From the NCBI GenBank assembly GCA_938016505.1, contig CALLWN010000210.1, forward strand, positions 1-13,073: a stretch of DNA of 13,073 nt, written 5' to 3'. Each line of letters starts with the position of its first letter. Position 1 is the stretch's first letter. Below are positions 7,345 through 13,073 of this stretch, one piece after another. Under the pieces are notes generated by a model. That model saw only the letters and a program-made list of their open reading frames with translations, was not told where the DNA came from and did no database searches. Made by a program: the position numbers and the translations under genes. This DNA is from an uncultured Sphingomonadaceae bacterium. Lineage in GTDB: Bacteria; Pseudomonadota; Alphaproteobacteria; Sphingomonadales; Sphingomonadaceae.

Positions 7345-7375
7345 GCCGGCCTGCCCGCGCACCTTCAAGGCCGGC
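7345..7375 (+). promoter_or_regulatory. 8-bp perfect hairpin in the rne leader region
   Basis: GCCGGCCT (7345-7352) and AGGCCGGC (7368-7375) are perfectly complementary, leaving a 15-nt loop. On the plus strand the stem is followed by CTCTTTCG, which is too T-poor for a good intrinsic terminator. It could be a structural element of the rne leader. Such stems do arise by chance in GC-rich DNA. Confidence 0.35.
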
Positions 7376-7586
7376 CTCTTTCGCCTCTGCCCCCGTGTCC
7401 CGGCCGCCTGCCGGAACTCTGCGGGCCCGGTTTGGACAGGATGACAGAGACGCAACCGCGACACGCCAGGCACCTGCTTCCGGAGAGACGGCAGAGGTCG
7501 CGTGCGCGCGTCAGCTGGCAGCCGACACGCCGCAAGGATGGCGCCCCGGAAAGGCGCAGCCGCAACTCCAAATGTTCCACCCACAT

Positions 7587-7615
7587 GGCCGGCGCGGGCG
7601 CGCGTCCGCGCGGCC
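7587..7615 (+). promoter_or_regulatory. Hairpin abutting the rne Shine-Dalgarno sequence
   Basis: GGCC-G-GCGCGG (7587-7597) pairs with CCGCGCGGCC (7606-7615) to form ten GC pairs with one bulged G and an 8-nt loop. The rne Shine-Dalgarno sequence GGAGA (7616-7620) begins at the next base, and the ATG is at 7628. An A/U-richer stretch (7564-7577) lies just upstream. RNase E is known to autoregulate through its mRNA 5' leader in enterobacteria. A comparable role here is inference from position only. Confidence 0.45.
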
Positions 7616-7627
7616 GGAGACAGTTTC

Positions 7628-10288
7628 ATGACCACACGCATGCTGATCGACGCCCGCCACCCGGAAGAGACCCGGGTTGCCGTCGTCAAGGGCAACCGGA
7701 TTGAGGAATTCGACTTCGAGGCCGCCTCGAAGAAGCAGATCAAGGGCAATATCTACCTCGCCAAGGTGGCCCGCGTCGAGCCGTCGCTGCAGGCGGCATT
7801 CATCGACTATGGCGGCAACCGTCACGGCTTCCTGGCATTCTCGGAAATCCACCCGGATTATTACCAGATCCCGAAGGAGGATCGCGAGGCGCTCCTGCGC
7901 GAGGAGCAGCGGCTTTCCGACGAGAATGGCGATCACGCCACCGGCGATGACGGGCGCACCGAGGGCGACGCCAGCGAAGGCGAGGCCGGGCCGGAGGAAC
8001 ATGGCGCCTCGGACGAGGCCGCCGCCGACGTGCTTCGCCACCGGCGCATGCAGCTTCGCCGCCGCTATCGGATCCAGGATGTCATCCGCCGCCGCCAGGT
8101 GATGCTCGTGCAGGCGGTCAAGGAAGAGCGGGGCAACAAGGGGGCCGCACTCACCACCTACATCTCGCTTGCCGGGCGCTATGGCGTTCTGATGCCGAAC
8201 ACGCCGCAGGGCGGCGGCATCAGCCGCAAGATCGCCAATGCTGCCGACCGCAAGCGGCTGAAATCGATCATCGCCGATCTTGGTCTCCCCCCCACCATGG
8301 GTGCCATCATCCGCACTGCGGGCCTGGCGCGCACCAAGACCGAGATCCGCCGCGATTTCGACTATCTGACACGGCTCTGGGACGAGATCCGCGAAAAGAC
8401 GCTCGCCTCGACAGCGCCGGCCCTCATCTACGAGGACAATGATCTCCTGAAGCGGGCCATCCGCGACATCTACACCCGCGAGATCGACGAGGTGCTGGTG
8501 GATGGCGAACCCGGCTACCGCCAGGCCCGCGCCTTCATGAAGCTGCTCATGCCAAGCCATGCGAGGAAGGTGCAGCACTATTCGGACCCGGTGCCGCTGT
8601 TCCTGCGCGCCGGGGTCGAGGGCCAGCTTGCCGCGATGATGAACCCCGTCGTCCAGCTGAAGTCCGGCGGCTACATGGTCATCTCCCCGACCGAGGCGCT
8701 GGTCGCAGTCGATGTCAACTCGGGGCGCTCGACGCGCGAGCACAACATCGAGGAGACCGCGCTTCGCACCAACATCGAGGCGGCCGAGGAAGTCGCCCGC
8801 CAGCTTCGGCTGCGCGACATGGCCGGCCTGATCGTGGTCGACTTCATCGACATGGAAGTCTCGGGCAACAACCGGAAGGTCGAGAAGGCGCTCAAGGAGG
8901 CGCTGAAGGCCGACCGCGCCCGGGTTCAGGTCGGGCGCATCTCGCCCTTTGGCCTTCTCGAGATGAGCCGCCAGCGCCTGCGCACGGGCGTGCTCGAAGC
9001 CTCGACCGAGCCCTGCCCGCACTGCGGCGGCTCGGGGCTGGTGCGGACCGAGAGTTCGGCCGCACTTTCCGCGCTCCGGCTGGTCGAGGAGGAGGCGGTC
9101 AAGGGCAGGGCCAGCCAGTTCCGGCTGCGCGCCGACCCTTCGGTCGCCATCTACATCCTCAATCGCAAGCGCAGCGAACTTGCCGAGCTGGAAGCGCGCT
9201 ACGGCATCCATGTCGAGATCGCCCCGGACCCGACGCTCACAGGCGCACGGCTGGCGGTCGAGGGCAGCGGCCCCCCGCCCTCCCATGCGCCGCAGCAGTC
9301 GGGGCTTCCGGCGCCGCTGGTCCATGCCGCAGACGACGAGGCGGTCGACGAGCCGGATGACGACGAGGCGCTGGAACCTGACACGGTGGAAGAGGCGGGC
9401 AAGCGGACGCCAGGGTCGCGCGCCGCCGAAGAGGAGGATCGCCGGGATGGCCGCAAGCGCAAGCGGCGGCGGCGCGGCGGCCGCGGCCGGCGGGCCCGCA
9501 CCGAAGGCATGCCCGAAGCCGGGGCTGACACCGGCAGCGACGCCGACGAGCCGCTCCTCGCCCCGGCCGATCCGGGGGCTGGCGCGCTTGCCCCTGCGGA
9601 AACTGCAGGTCATGATGGGGAGGAGGACCATCAGGCGGCGGCAGCCGAAGACGCCGACACGGCCGGCGAGGGCGCTCCTCCGGCCCGGCGGCCCGGCCGG
9701 CGCGGCCGCGGCCGTGTGGCGGCACCGGTCTCCGGTTCCGCAGCGCCAGCGCCCGAGCCGGCAGACGTGCCCGCGCTGGCCGAAATGCCCGCGCTGGCCG
9801 AAATGCCCGAGCCGACCGAAATGCCCGAGCTTGCCGAAGTGCCCGAGCCGTCATCGGAGTCCCCATCGGCACAGGCGCCTGCTGAAGCGCCACGGCGCCG
9901 GCGCGCCAGCCGGGCCGCGGCAGAAGCCACGCCTCCGGCGGCCGAGGGCGAAGCCGAGCTGACACGGGCAGCCACCGAGCCTGGCGCCGAGGCAAGGCCC
10001 GCACGTGTCCGCCGCACCCGGAAGGCGGCGCCTCGGGCCGGCATGGCAGGTGAAGCCGCCGCCGATGGTGCGAAGGTGGCGCTCCAGCCACCTGAACCTG
10101 TGGCCGAAGCCGGGCCGGCAGCCGCTCCGGCGACCGAGCCCGCCGCAACTTCAGCCGACACGCCCGCGGTCCAGCCGGCCGAAGCCGAGCCAGCCGAAGC
10201 GTTAGCCGAAGCGCCGGCGGTCCAGCCGGCCGAAGCCGAGCCCGCCGCACCCCGCCGGGGCTGGTGGCGGCGCACCTTCGGAAGCTAG
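7628..10288 (+). CDS. rne: Ribonuclease E (degradosome endoribonuclease)
   Basis: RNase E is the single-strand-specific endonuclease that starts mRNA decay, processes rRNA and tRNA, and scaffolds the degradosome. The 886-residue protein starts MTTRMLIDARHPEETRVAVV, standard for alphaproteobacteria, with GGAGA seven bases upstream. The S1 RNA-binding domain (about residues 35-150) contains an acidic low-complexity insertion (about 90-140). The catalytic region carries Asp362 (VAVDVNSGRSTR) and Asp405 (IVVDFIDM), the Mg-binding pair, and the zinc-link cysteines Cys463/Cys466 (CPHCGGSG). After about residue 560 the protein is disordered, rich in Ala, Pro and Glu, with basic patches near 608-627 and 685-696 suited to RNA binding, and with internal repeats. 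It ends in PRRGWWRRTFGS; a GWW motif is the PNPase-binding site in Caulobacter RNase E. Frames extending upstream of 7628 are not supported. Confidence 0.97.
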   Translation: MTTRMLIDARHPEETRVAVVKGNRIEEFDFEAASKKQIKGNIYLAKVARVEPSLQAAFIDYGGNRHGFLAFSEIHPDYYQIPKEDREALLREEQRLSDENGDHATGDDGRTEGDASEGEAGPEEHGASDEAAADVLRHRRMQLRRRYRIQDVIRRRQVMLVQAVKEERGNKGAALTTYISLAGRYGVLMPNTPQGGGISRKIANAADRKRLKSIIADLGLPPTMGAIIRTAGLARTKTEIRRDFDYLTRLWDEIREKTLASTAPALIYEDNDLLKRAIRDIYTREIDEVLVDGEPGYRQARAFMKLLMPSHARKVQHYSDPVPLFLRAGVEGQLAAMMNPVVQLKSGGYMVISPTEALVAVDVNSGRSTREHNIEETALRTNIEAAEEVARQLRLRDMAGLIVVDFIDMEVSGNNRKVEKALKEALKADRARVQVGRISPFGLLEMSRQRLRTGVLEASTEPCPHCGGSGLVRTESSAALSALRLVEEEAVKGRASQFRLRADPSVAIYILNRKRSELAELEARYGIHVEIAPDPTLTGARLAVEGSGPPPSHAPQQSGLPAPLVHAADDEAVDEPDDDEALEPDTVEEAGKRTPGSRAAEEEDRRDGRKRKRRRRGGRGRRARTEGMPEAGADTGSDADEPLLAPADPGAGALAPAETAGHDGEEDHQAAAAEDADTAGEGAPPARRPGRRGRGRVAAPVSGSAAPAPEPADVPALAEMPALAEMPEPTEMPELAEVPEPSSESPSAQAPAEAPRRRRASRAAAEATPPAAEGEAELTRAATEPGAEARPARVRRTRKAAPRAGMAGEAAADGAKVALQPPEPVAEAGPAAAPATEPAATSADTPAVQPAEAEPAEALAEAPAVQPAEAEPAAPRRGWWRRTFGS
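9770..9849 (+). repeat. In-frame 18-bp tandem repeat in the rne tail
   Basis: About 4.4 tandem copies of an 18-bp unit encode the hexapeptide P-(A/E)-(L/P)-(A/T)-E-(M/V), from residue 715. Copies 1 and 2 (9770-9787 and 9788-9805) are identical; copies 3 and 4 have diverged and copy 5 is partial. It sits in the disordered tail of RNase E, where length changes in steps of six codons are likely to be tolerated. Confidence 0.9.
10166..10242 (+). repeat. 51-bp-spaced direct repeat near the rne 3' end
   Basis: A 26-bp sequence beginning GCGGTCCAGCCGGCCGAAGC occurs identically at 10166-10191 and 10217-10242. The offset is 51 bp (17 codons), so the peptide AVQPAEAEPA appears twice in frame. It lies just before the C-terminal GWW motif and looks like a recent internal duplication in low-complexity linker DNA. 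Confidence 0.88.
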
Positions 10289-10313
10289 AGGCCGAACCAA
10301 AGGAGCGGCGCGC

Positions 10314-10568
10314 ATGGGCAGCTGGATCTGGGTCATCGTCATCGGCTTTCTGGCCGGCCTGGTCGCGCGCTTCTTCGCAAGCGACCCGCGCAACCCGTCA
10401 GGCTGCCTCGCGACGACCTTGCTTGGCGTGATCGGCGCGGCGGTCTTCACCTGGATCGGCCAGCAACTCGGTCTCTACGCCGAAGGCGCCCGCGCTGGCT
10501 TCATCGGCTCGGTGGTCGGGGCGATGATCGTGCTCGCGGCGTGGCAGACGCTCACGGGGAGGCGCTGA
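10314..10568 (+). CDS. GlsB/YeaQ/YmgE-type small membrane protein (transglycosylase-associated family)
   Basis: This is an 84-residue inner-membrane protein of the GlsB/YeaQ/YmgE family (Pfam 'transglycosylase-associated'), often linked to stress responses but of unknown biochemical activity. It shows the family layout of three hydrophobic helices rich in Gly and Ala. The first is MGSWIWVIVIGFLAGLVARF, the second is LATTLLGVIGAAVFTWIG after the conserved Pro-x-Gly-type loop (NPSGC), and the third is IGSVVGAMIVLAAW. AGGAG lies eight bases before the ATG. It starts 25 bp after the rne stop on the same strand and may be transcribed with it. The family call is firm; the function is not known. Confidence 0.92.
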   Translation: MGSWIWVIVIGFLAGLVARFFASDPRNPSGCLATTLLGVIGAAVFTWIGQQLGLYAEGARAGFIGSVVGAMIVLAAWQTLTGRR

Positions 10569-10589
10569 ACCGCAGCCGCCCCGGCCCTG

Positions 10590-10649
10590 TCCTCGGATCC
10601 GGTCCTCGGATCCGGCCCTCGAGATACTTCAGATCCGGCCCTCGAGATA
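10590..10649. repeat. Short tandem duplications at the junction of two convergent genes
   Basis: Two kinds of duplication are stacked here. TCCTCGGATCCGG occurs twice in perfect tandem (10590-10602, 10603-10615; period 13). GATCCGGCCCTCGAGATA (18 bp) occurs at 10609-10626 and 10632-10649 (period 23). The second copy encodes the last residues of the Rieske oxygenase (KYLEGRI on the minus strand). The first copy lies just beyond its stop and is out of frame. Nested inverted repeats (CGGATCC/GGATCCG at 10594-10614; CCCTCGA/TCGAGGG at 10639-10660) could form hairpins between the convergent transcripts, but no T-run follows them. Confidence 0.85.
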
Positions 10650-12005
10650 TTTGTCGAGGGTCGCGTGAAAATGGCGGATCCGGCTTTCCTGGTAGCGGCC
10701 GAGTTCCACACGGTCGTTCGGCGAGGAGATGAGCCCTTCCTGGACATGGGGCAGGTTCGCCATGTCCTGGTCGTACACGGCGCCCAGCCGGCCCCATGCC
10801 GTGACCGAGGCCCAGGGTTCGTCGTCCTTCAGGAAGATCATGTCGGCTGCGCGCGGCACCGGCTGCCCCTCGGGCGCCTTGGCAAGGACGCGCACCTCCA
10901 TGAGCGTTGCATTCTGGTCGGGCCACGGCCGCCAGCGATAGACGATGTTCGCCATGTAGCCGCCCCAGGGCGAGAAGTTCGGGAAGACATTGTAGGTCCA
11001 GGCGTCGAGCAGCTCGCTGTCGGAGGCAGCGTCTGCACCGGGAAATCCGGTTGCCTTCAGCGCGTCGCGGTTCCGCGCGCCCATGGTCTGCCGCGCCGTC
11101 ATGCCGGGCCGGAGCGCGATCTCGCTGCTTTCCAGCTGGGTGCGCCCGGCGCCGCCCGAGAAGGCCTCGATGATCGCTTCATCCGGAAGCGGGCCGACAT
11201 GCGGGCTCGGCACGCCGAACGGCGTGAGCGCGAGGTTCACATGATCGCCCCAGATGGAGTAGCGCGTGTTGGCGTCACCCGTGAAGGGCAGGATCTGCGG
11301 ATGGGTGACGACCGAGTGCCAGGCTTCCATGAACGCCTCGGCCACCGCCTTCCAGTTGCAGCGGATGACCTTGGCCACCCAGACGGCGGTGAAGTTGCGC
11401 TCCTGCTGCCAGTGGCGAAAATGGTCGGGCAACGGGGCAAGATAGGAGTCGAGCGGCGGGGCCTTTCCATCCCAGTTGACAAACCAGTAGCCGGCCCAGC
11501 TCGCGGTGCGCACCTCGGGCAGCTGCATCGCCGCGTCGGAAAGGTGGGCGAAATCCCAGCGGCAGGGAATGTGGCGGAGGGTCCCGTCGGTGTTCCAGGT
11601 GAAGCCATGGAAGGGGCACTGGAGCTCGCTTGCGTGGCCAGCTTCGGTTCTGAGCCGCCGGCCGCGGTGCAGGCAGACGTTCCAGAAGGCCCGGACCGAG
11701 CCGTCGGCCTGGCGCACGAGGATGACCGACTTGCCCAGATTGTCATAGACGACGAGATCGCCCGGCTCGGGAAACTCGTCGTCGCGGGCTGCCATCTGCC
11801 ACACGCGAGGCCACATGCGCGCCTTCTCGGCCTCGAAGAAAGCGGCCGACGTGTAGCGCGAGGCGGAAATCGGGGCAGTGCCGAAGTCGCGCCAGCTGTC
11901 GGCGCGGAGCGTGTCCGGCACCGGCGGCATGTCGCGGGCGAGGATGTCATCCACCGTGTCGCCGGGGCAGCGGGCAAGATCGGTCGGGTTGCGGTCGGCC
12001 ATCAT
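10629..12005 (-). CDS. Rieske-type (2Fe-2S) non-heme iron oxygenase, alpha subunit
   Basis: This is the large catalytic subunit of a Rieske oxygenase, which uses electrons from a partner reductase to activate O2 at a mononuclear iron. The 458-residue protein has the Rieske motif Cys111-Leu-His113 ... Cys130-Pro-Phe-His133. Further on is the iron site EAFMEAWHSVVTHP with His230 and His235; Asp334 (LLDAWTYNVFPNF) is the likely third ligand. The residue expected to bridge the two metal centres is Glu227, whereas naphthalene dioxygenase has Asp; CntA-type carnitine oxygenases also use Glu there. The start is at 12005 (or the adjacent ATG at 12002), with GAGGGAG upstream. No reductase, ferredoxin or beta-subunit gene is adjacent. 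The substrate is unknown: 'aromatic-ring hydroxylating' is the default label, but a quaternary-amine or other substrate is equally possible. Confidence 0.93.
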   Translation of the reverse strand: MMADRNPTDLARCPGDTVDDILARDMPPVPDTLRADSWRDFGTAPISASRYTSAAFFEAEKARMWPRVWQMAARDDEFPEPGDLVVYDNLGKSVILVRQADGSVRAFWNVCLHRGRRLRTEAGHASELQCPFHGFTWNTDGTLRHIPCRWDFAHLSDAAMQLPEVRTASWAGYWFVNWDGKAPPLDSYLAPLPDHFRHWQQERNFTAVWVAKVIRCNWKAVAEAFMEAWHSVVTHPQILPFTGDANTRYSIWGDHVNLALTPFGVPSPHVGPLPDEAIIEAFSGGAGRTQLESSEIALRPGMTARQTMGARNRDALKATGFPGADAASDSELLDAWTYNVFPNFSPWGGYMANIVYRWRPWPDQNATLMEVRVLAKAPEGQPVPRAADMIFLKDDEPWASVTAWGRLGAVYDQDMANLPHVQEGLISSPNDRVELGRYQESRIRHFHATLDKYLEGRI

Positions 12006-12099
12006 CGTCTCCCTCTTGGCCAGCCCTAGCCTGTTTTCCCGGGGCCCGCCTTGCGTCATTTTGCAAGGTGCCTCGGCGCGCGGCTATGGGGACGATCCG

Positions 12100-12795
12100 A
12101 TGGCTGAACTCTCCACCGCCCCTGCGCCATTCGGCCGCCGCCTGCATGGCCGGCGCAAGGGTCATGCCCTGAGACCCGGTGCCGAACGGCTCGTCACCGG
12201 GCTGCTGCCGCGCATTGCGGTGCCCGCCGAGGGCCCGCTCGACTCTCTCCACCTGTTCGGCGACCTTCGCCCGCTGGCGCTCGAGGTGGGGTTCGGCAAG
12301 GGCGAGCATCTCGCCTTCCAGGCAGCGCGCGCCCCTGATACCGGATTCATCGGCTGCGAGCCCTACCTCAATGGGGTGGCCGGGTTGCTCGCCGAGGTTG
12401 ACCGCGCCGGCCTCGCCAATGTTCGCATCCACATGGGCGATGCGCGCGATGTGCTCGAGCGGCTGGCGCCGGCGAGCCTTTCGACCGTCTACCTGCTGCA
12501 CCCCGACCCCTGGCCCAAGACCCGCCACGCCGGGCGGCGCTTCGTGAACCCCGAGCCGCTCGCCCTCGTTGCCCGTGCGCTCGCACCGGGCGGGCTGTTC
12601 AGGATCGCGACCGATCACCCAGCCTATCTTCGCCACGTGCTCATCACCATGCAGCAGCGCGAAGACTTCCTCTGGACGGCCGAGACCCCTGCCGACTGGG
12701 AGGAGGTGCCCGACGACTGGCCCGACACCCGTTTCGCAAGAAAGGCGCGGGCGCTCGGCCATGACATCTGGCGGCTTGTCTACCGGAGGATCTGA
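12100..12795 (+). CDS. trmB: tRNA (guanine(46)-N7)-methyltransferase
   Basis: TrmB uses S-adenosylmethionine to form m7G at position 46 of the tRNA variable loop. The 231-residue protein carries the family signatures in order: FGRRLHGRRKGHALRP near the N-terminus, the SAM-binding motif LEVGFGKGEHL, GCEPYLNGVAGLL, and the diagnostic block YLLHPDPWPKTRHAGRRFVN. After these come FRIATDHPAYLRHVL and the C-terminal DTRFARKARALGHDIWRL. The ATG at 12100 is chosen because GGGGA lies seven bases upstream and the N-terminus then fits the family; the frame stays open further upstream over the divergent oxygenase gene. Divergent spacing to that gene is 94 bp, with no clear promoter seen. It is followed after 2 nt by an M48 peptidase gene. 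Confidence 0.95.
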   Translation: MAELSTAPAPFGRRLHGRRKGHALRPGAERLVTGLLPRIAVPAEGPLDSLHLFGDLRPLALEVGFGKGEHLAFQAARAPDTGFIGCEPYLNGVAGLLAEVDRAGLANVRIHMGDARDVLERLAPASLSTVYLLHPDPWPKTRHAGRRFVNPEPLALVARALAPGGLFRIATDHPAYLRHVLITMQQREDFLWTAETPADWEEVPDDWPDTRFARKARALGHDIWRLVYRRI

Positions 12796-12797
12796 CC

Positions 12798-13073
12798 ATG
12801 GCGCTTGGAAAACGTCTGGCATCGCTTGCGGTCGCGGCAGCGCTTGCAGGCGCGACCCCTTCGCTGGCACAGCCGGCCGGCCTGTCGCCCCAGGAAAAGG
12901 CGCAGGGCGCGCAGGCTCGCGAGCAGATCCTTCGCGAGTTTGGCGGCTCGATCGAGGGACCGCTTGCCGACTATGTCCGGCGGGTCGGGGGGCGGGTCGC
13001 CCAGGTCGCCTCGCCGGGCGCGCGACCAGGTGACTACAGCATCACGCTGCTCGATTCGCCCATCCCCAATGCG
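12798..13073 (+). CDS. Exported M48-family metallopeptidase, 5' part
   Basis: This frame runs open from the ATG at 12798 to the end of the window (92 codons) and is cut off there. The protein begins with a clear Sec signal peptide: basic start (GKRL), hydrophobic core (ASLAVAAALAGA), and a probable signal peptidase I site after Ala24 (PSLA-QP). The mature part (SPQEKAQGAQAREQILREFG, then YVRRVGGRVAQVAS, then YSITLLDSPIPNA) matches the N-terminal region of periplasmic M48 zinc peptidases of the BepA/LoiP kind. In these the segment leads into 'FALPGGYIYV' and later HExxH, which lie beyond the window. GGAGGA (12785-12790) inside the trmB end gives a strong ribosome binding site, so the two genes are likely cotranscribed. 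The family call rests on this short region without the active site. Confidence 0.82.
   Translation, partial: MALGKRLASLAVAAALAGATPSLAQPAGLSPQEKAQGAQAREQILREFGGSIEGPLADYVRRVGGRVAQVASPGARPGDYSITLLDSPIPNA

Larger units (their letters stand above)
7222..7627. promoter_or_regulatory. 406-bp divergent intergenic region: fliD promoter side and long rne leader
   Basis: No convincing gene lies here. Next to fliD there is an inverted repeat CCACCT (7291-7296) / AGGTGG (7314-7319) and a flagellar-promoter-like TAAA-N15-GCCG pattern on the minus strand (7256-7234). On the rne side there are three GC-rich potential hairpins: 7345-7375, 7541-7557 and 7587-7615. The region must contain promoters for both genes, but I cannot place a convincing housekeeping -35/-10 pair. 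Several open frames cross it, including one on the plus strand (7395-7631) whose TGA overlaps the rne ATG; it has no ribosome binding site or recognisable product. The size suggests that rne has a long, structured 5' leader. Confidence 0.6.

Noticed and set aside
5789..7444. A 551-codon plus-strand open frame opposite fliD
   Set aside because: It is a mirror of the fliD coding strand, rich in Ser, Arg and Pro, with no recognisable domain; FliD itself is clear.
7395..7631. A 78-codon open frame upstream of rne whose TGA overlaps the rne ATG (ATGA), suggesting a coupled leader peptide
   Set aside because: It begins with GTG without a ribosome binding site, and its composition (Arg, Pro, Ala) is that of chance frames in GC-rich DNA. 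No family is recognisable. The ATGA overlap alone is weak evidence.
7511..9631. A 706-codon open frame on the minus strand opposite rne
   Set aside because: It lies antisense to an unmistakable RNase E coding sequence. Long antisense frames are expected from codon bias in GC-rich genes, and its translation resembles no family.
10594..10614. The hairpin CGGATCC/GGATCCG as an intrinsic terminator after the GlsB-type gene
   Set aside because: No T-run follows on either strand, and the hairpin is a by-product of the 13-bp tandem repeat.
12061..12090. A TTGCAA ... TATGGG promoter-like pair before trmB
   Set aside because: The -10 match is poor, and the start site would fall almost on the ATG, leaving the Shine-Dalgarno sequence outside the transcript.

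Overview
The window is a visibly GC-rich stretch of bacterial chromosome. It most likely comes from an alphaproteobacterium, and I lean towards Sphingomonadales. This is inferred from gene content: an alphaproteobacterial RNase E (acidic insertion in the S1 region, GWW motif at the C-terminus), an arginine succinyltransferase (AST) cluster with a divergent Lrp/AsnC regulator, TspO, TrmB and a secreted M48 peptidase. No rRNA, tRNA, CRISPR array, insertion sequence or prophage gene is visible.

Layout. Positions 1-519 hold the 3' end of an M20 metallohydrolase, followed by tspO (562-1095). An Lrp/AsnC regulator (1019-1501, minus) converges on tspO and diverges from astA-astD-astB (1594-5310). 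These three genes overlap or abut and form an arginine catabolic operon. AstA succinylates arginine, AstB hydrolyses succinylarginine to succinylornithine, and AstD oxidises succinylglutamate semialdehyde. AstC and AstE are not in the window. The upstream M20 hydrolase belongs to a superfamily that contains desuccinylases, so it is a candidate for the last step. The 92-bp lrp-astA gap carries a perfect 15-bp palindrome and a second 9-bp inverted repeat, which look like Lrp-type operators.

Positions 5331-7221 (minus) hold fliD and fliS, the flagellar cap protein and the flagellin export chaperone, with no other flagellar gene nearby. A 406-bp non-coding stretch separates divergent fliD and rne. 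It holds GC-rich hairpins, one directly against the rne Shine-Dalgarno sequence. The rne gene (7628-10288) encodes a full-length RNase E with a long disordered tail rich in internal repeats. A small GlsB/YeaQ-type membrane protein gene follows (10314-10568).

A Rieske-type oxygenase alpha subunit lies on the minus strand (10629-12005), and its 3' end runs into short tandem duplications. Divergent from it, trmB (12100-12795) is followed after 2 nt by the start of an exported M48 metallopeptidase that runs off the window.

Most of the window is ordinary chromosomal content. I see no clearly undescribed multi-gene system. The best leads are the ast operator array, the possible M20 substitute for AstE, the rne leader, and the glutamate in the bridging position of the Rieske oxygenase.
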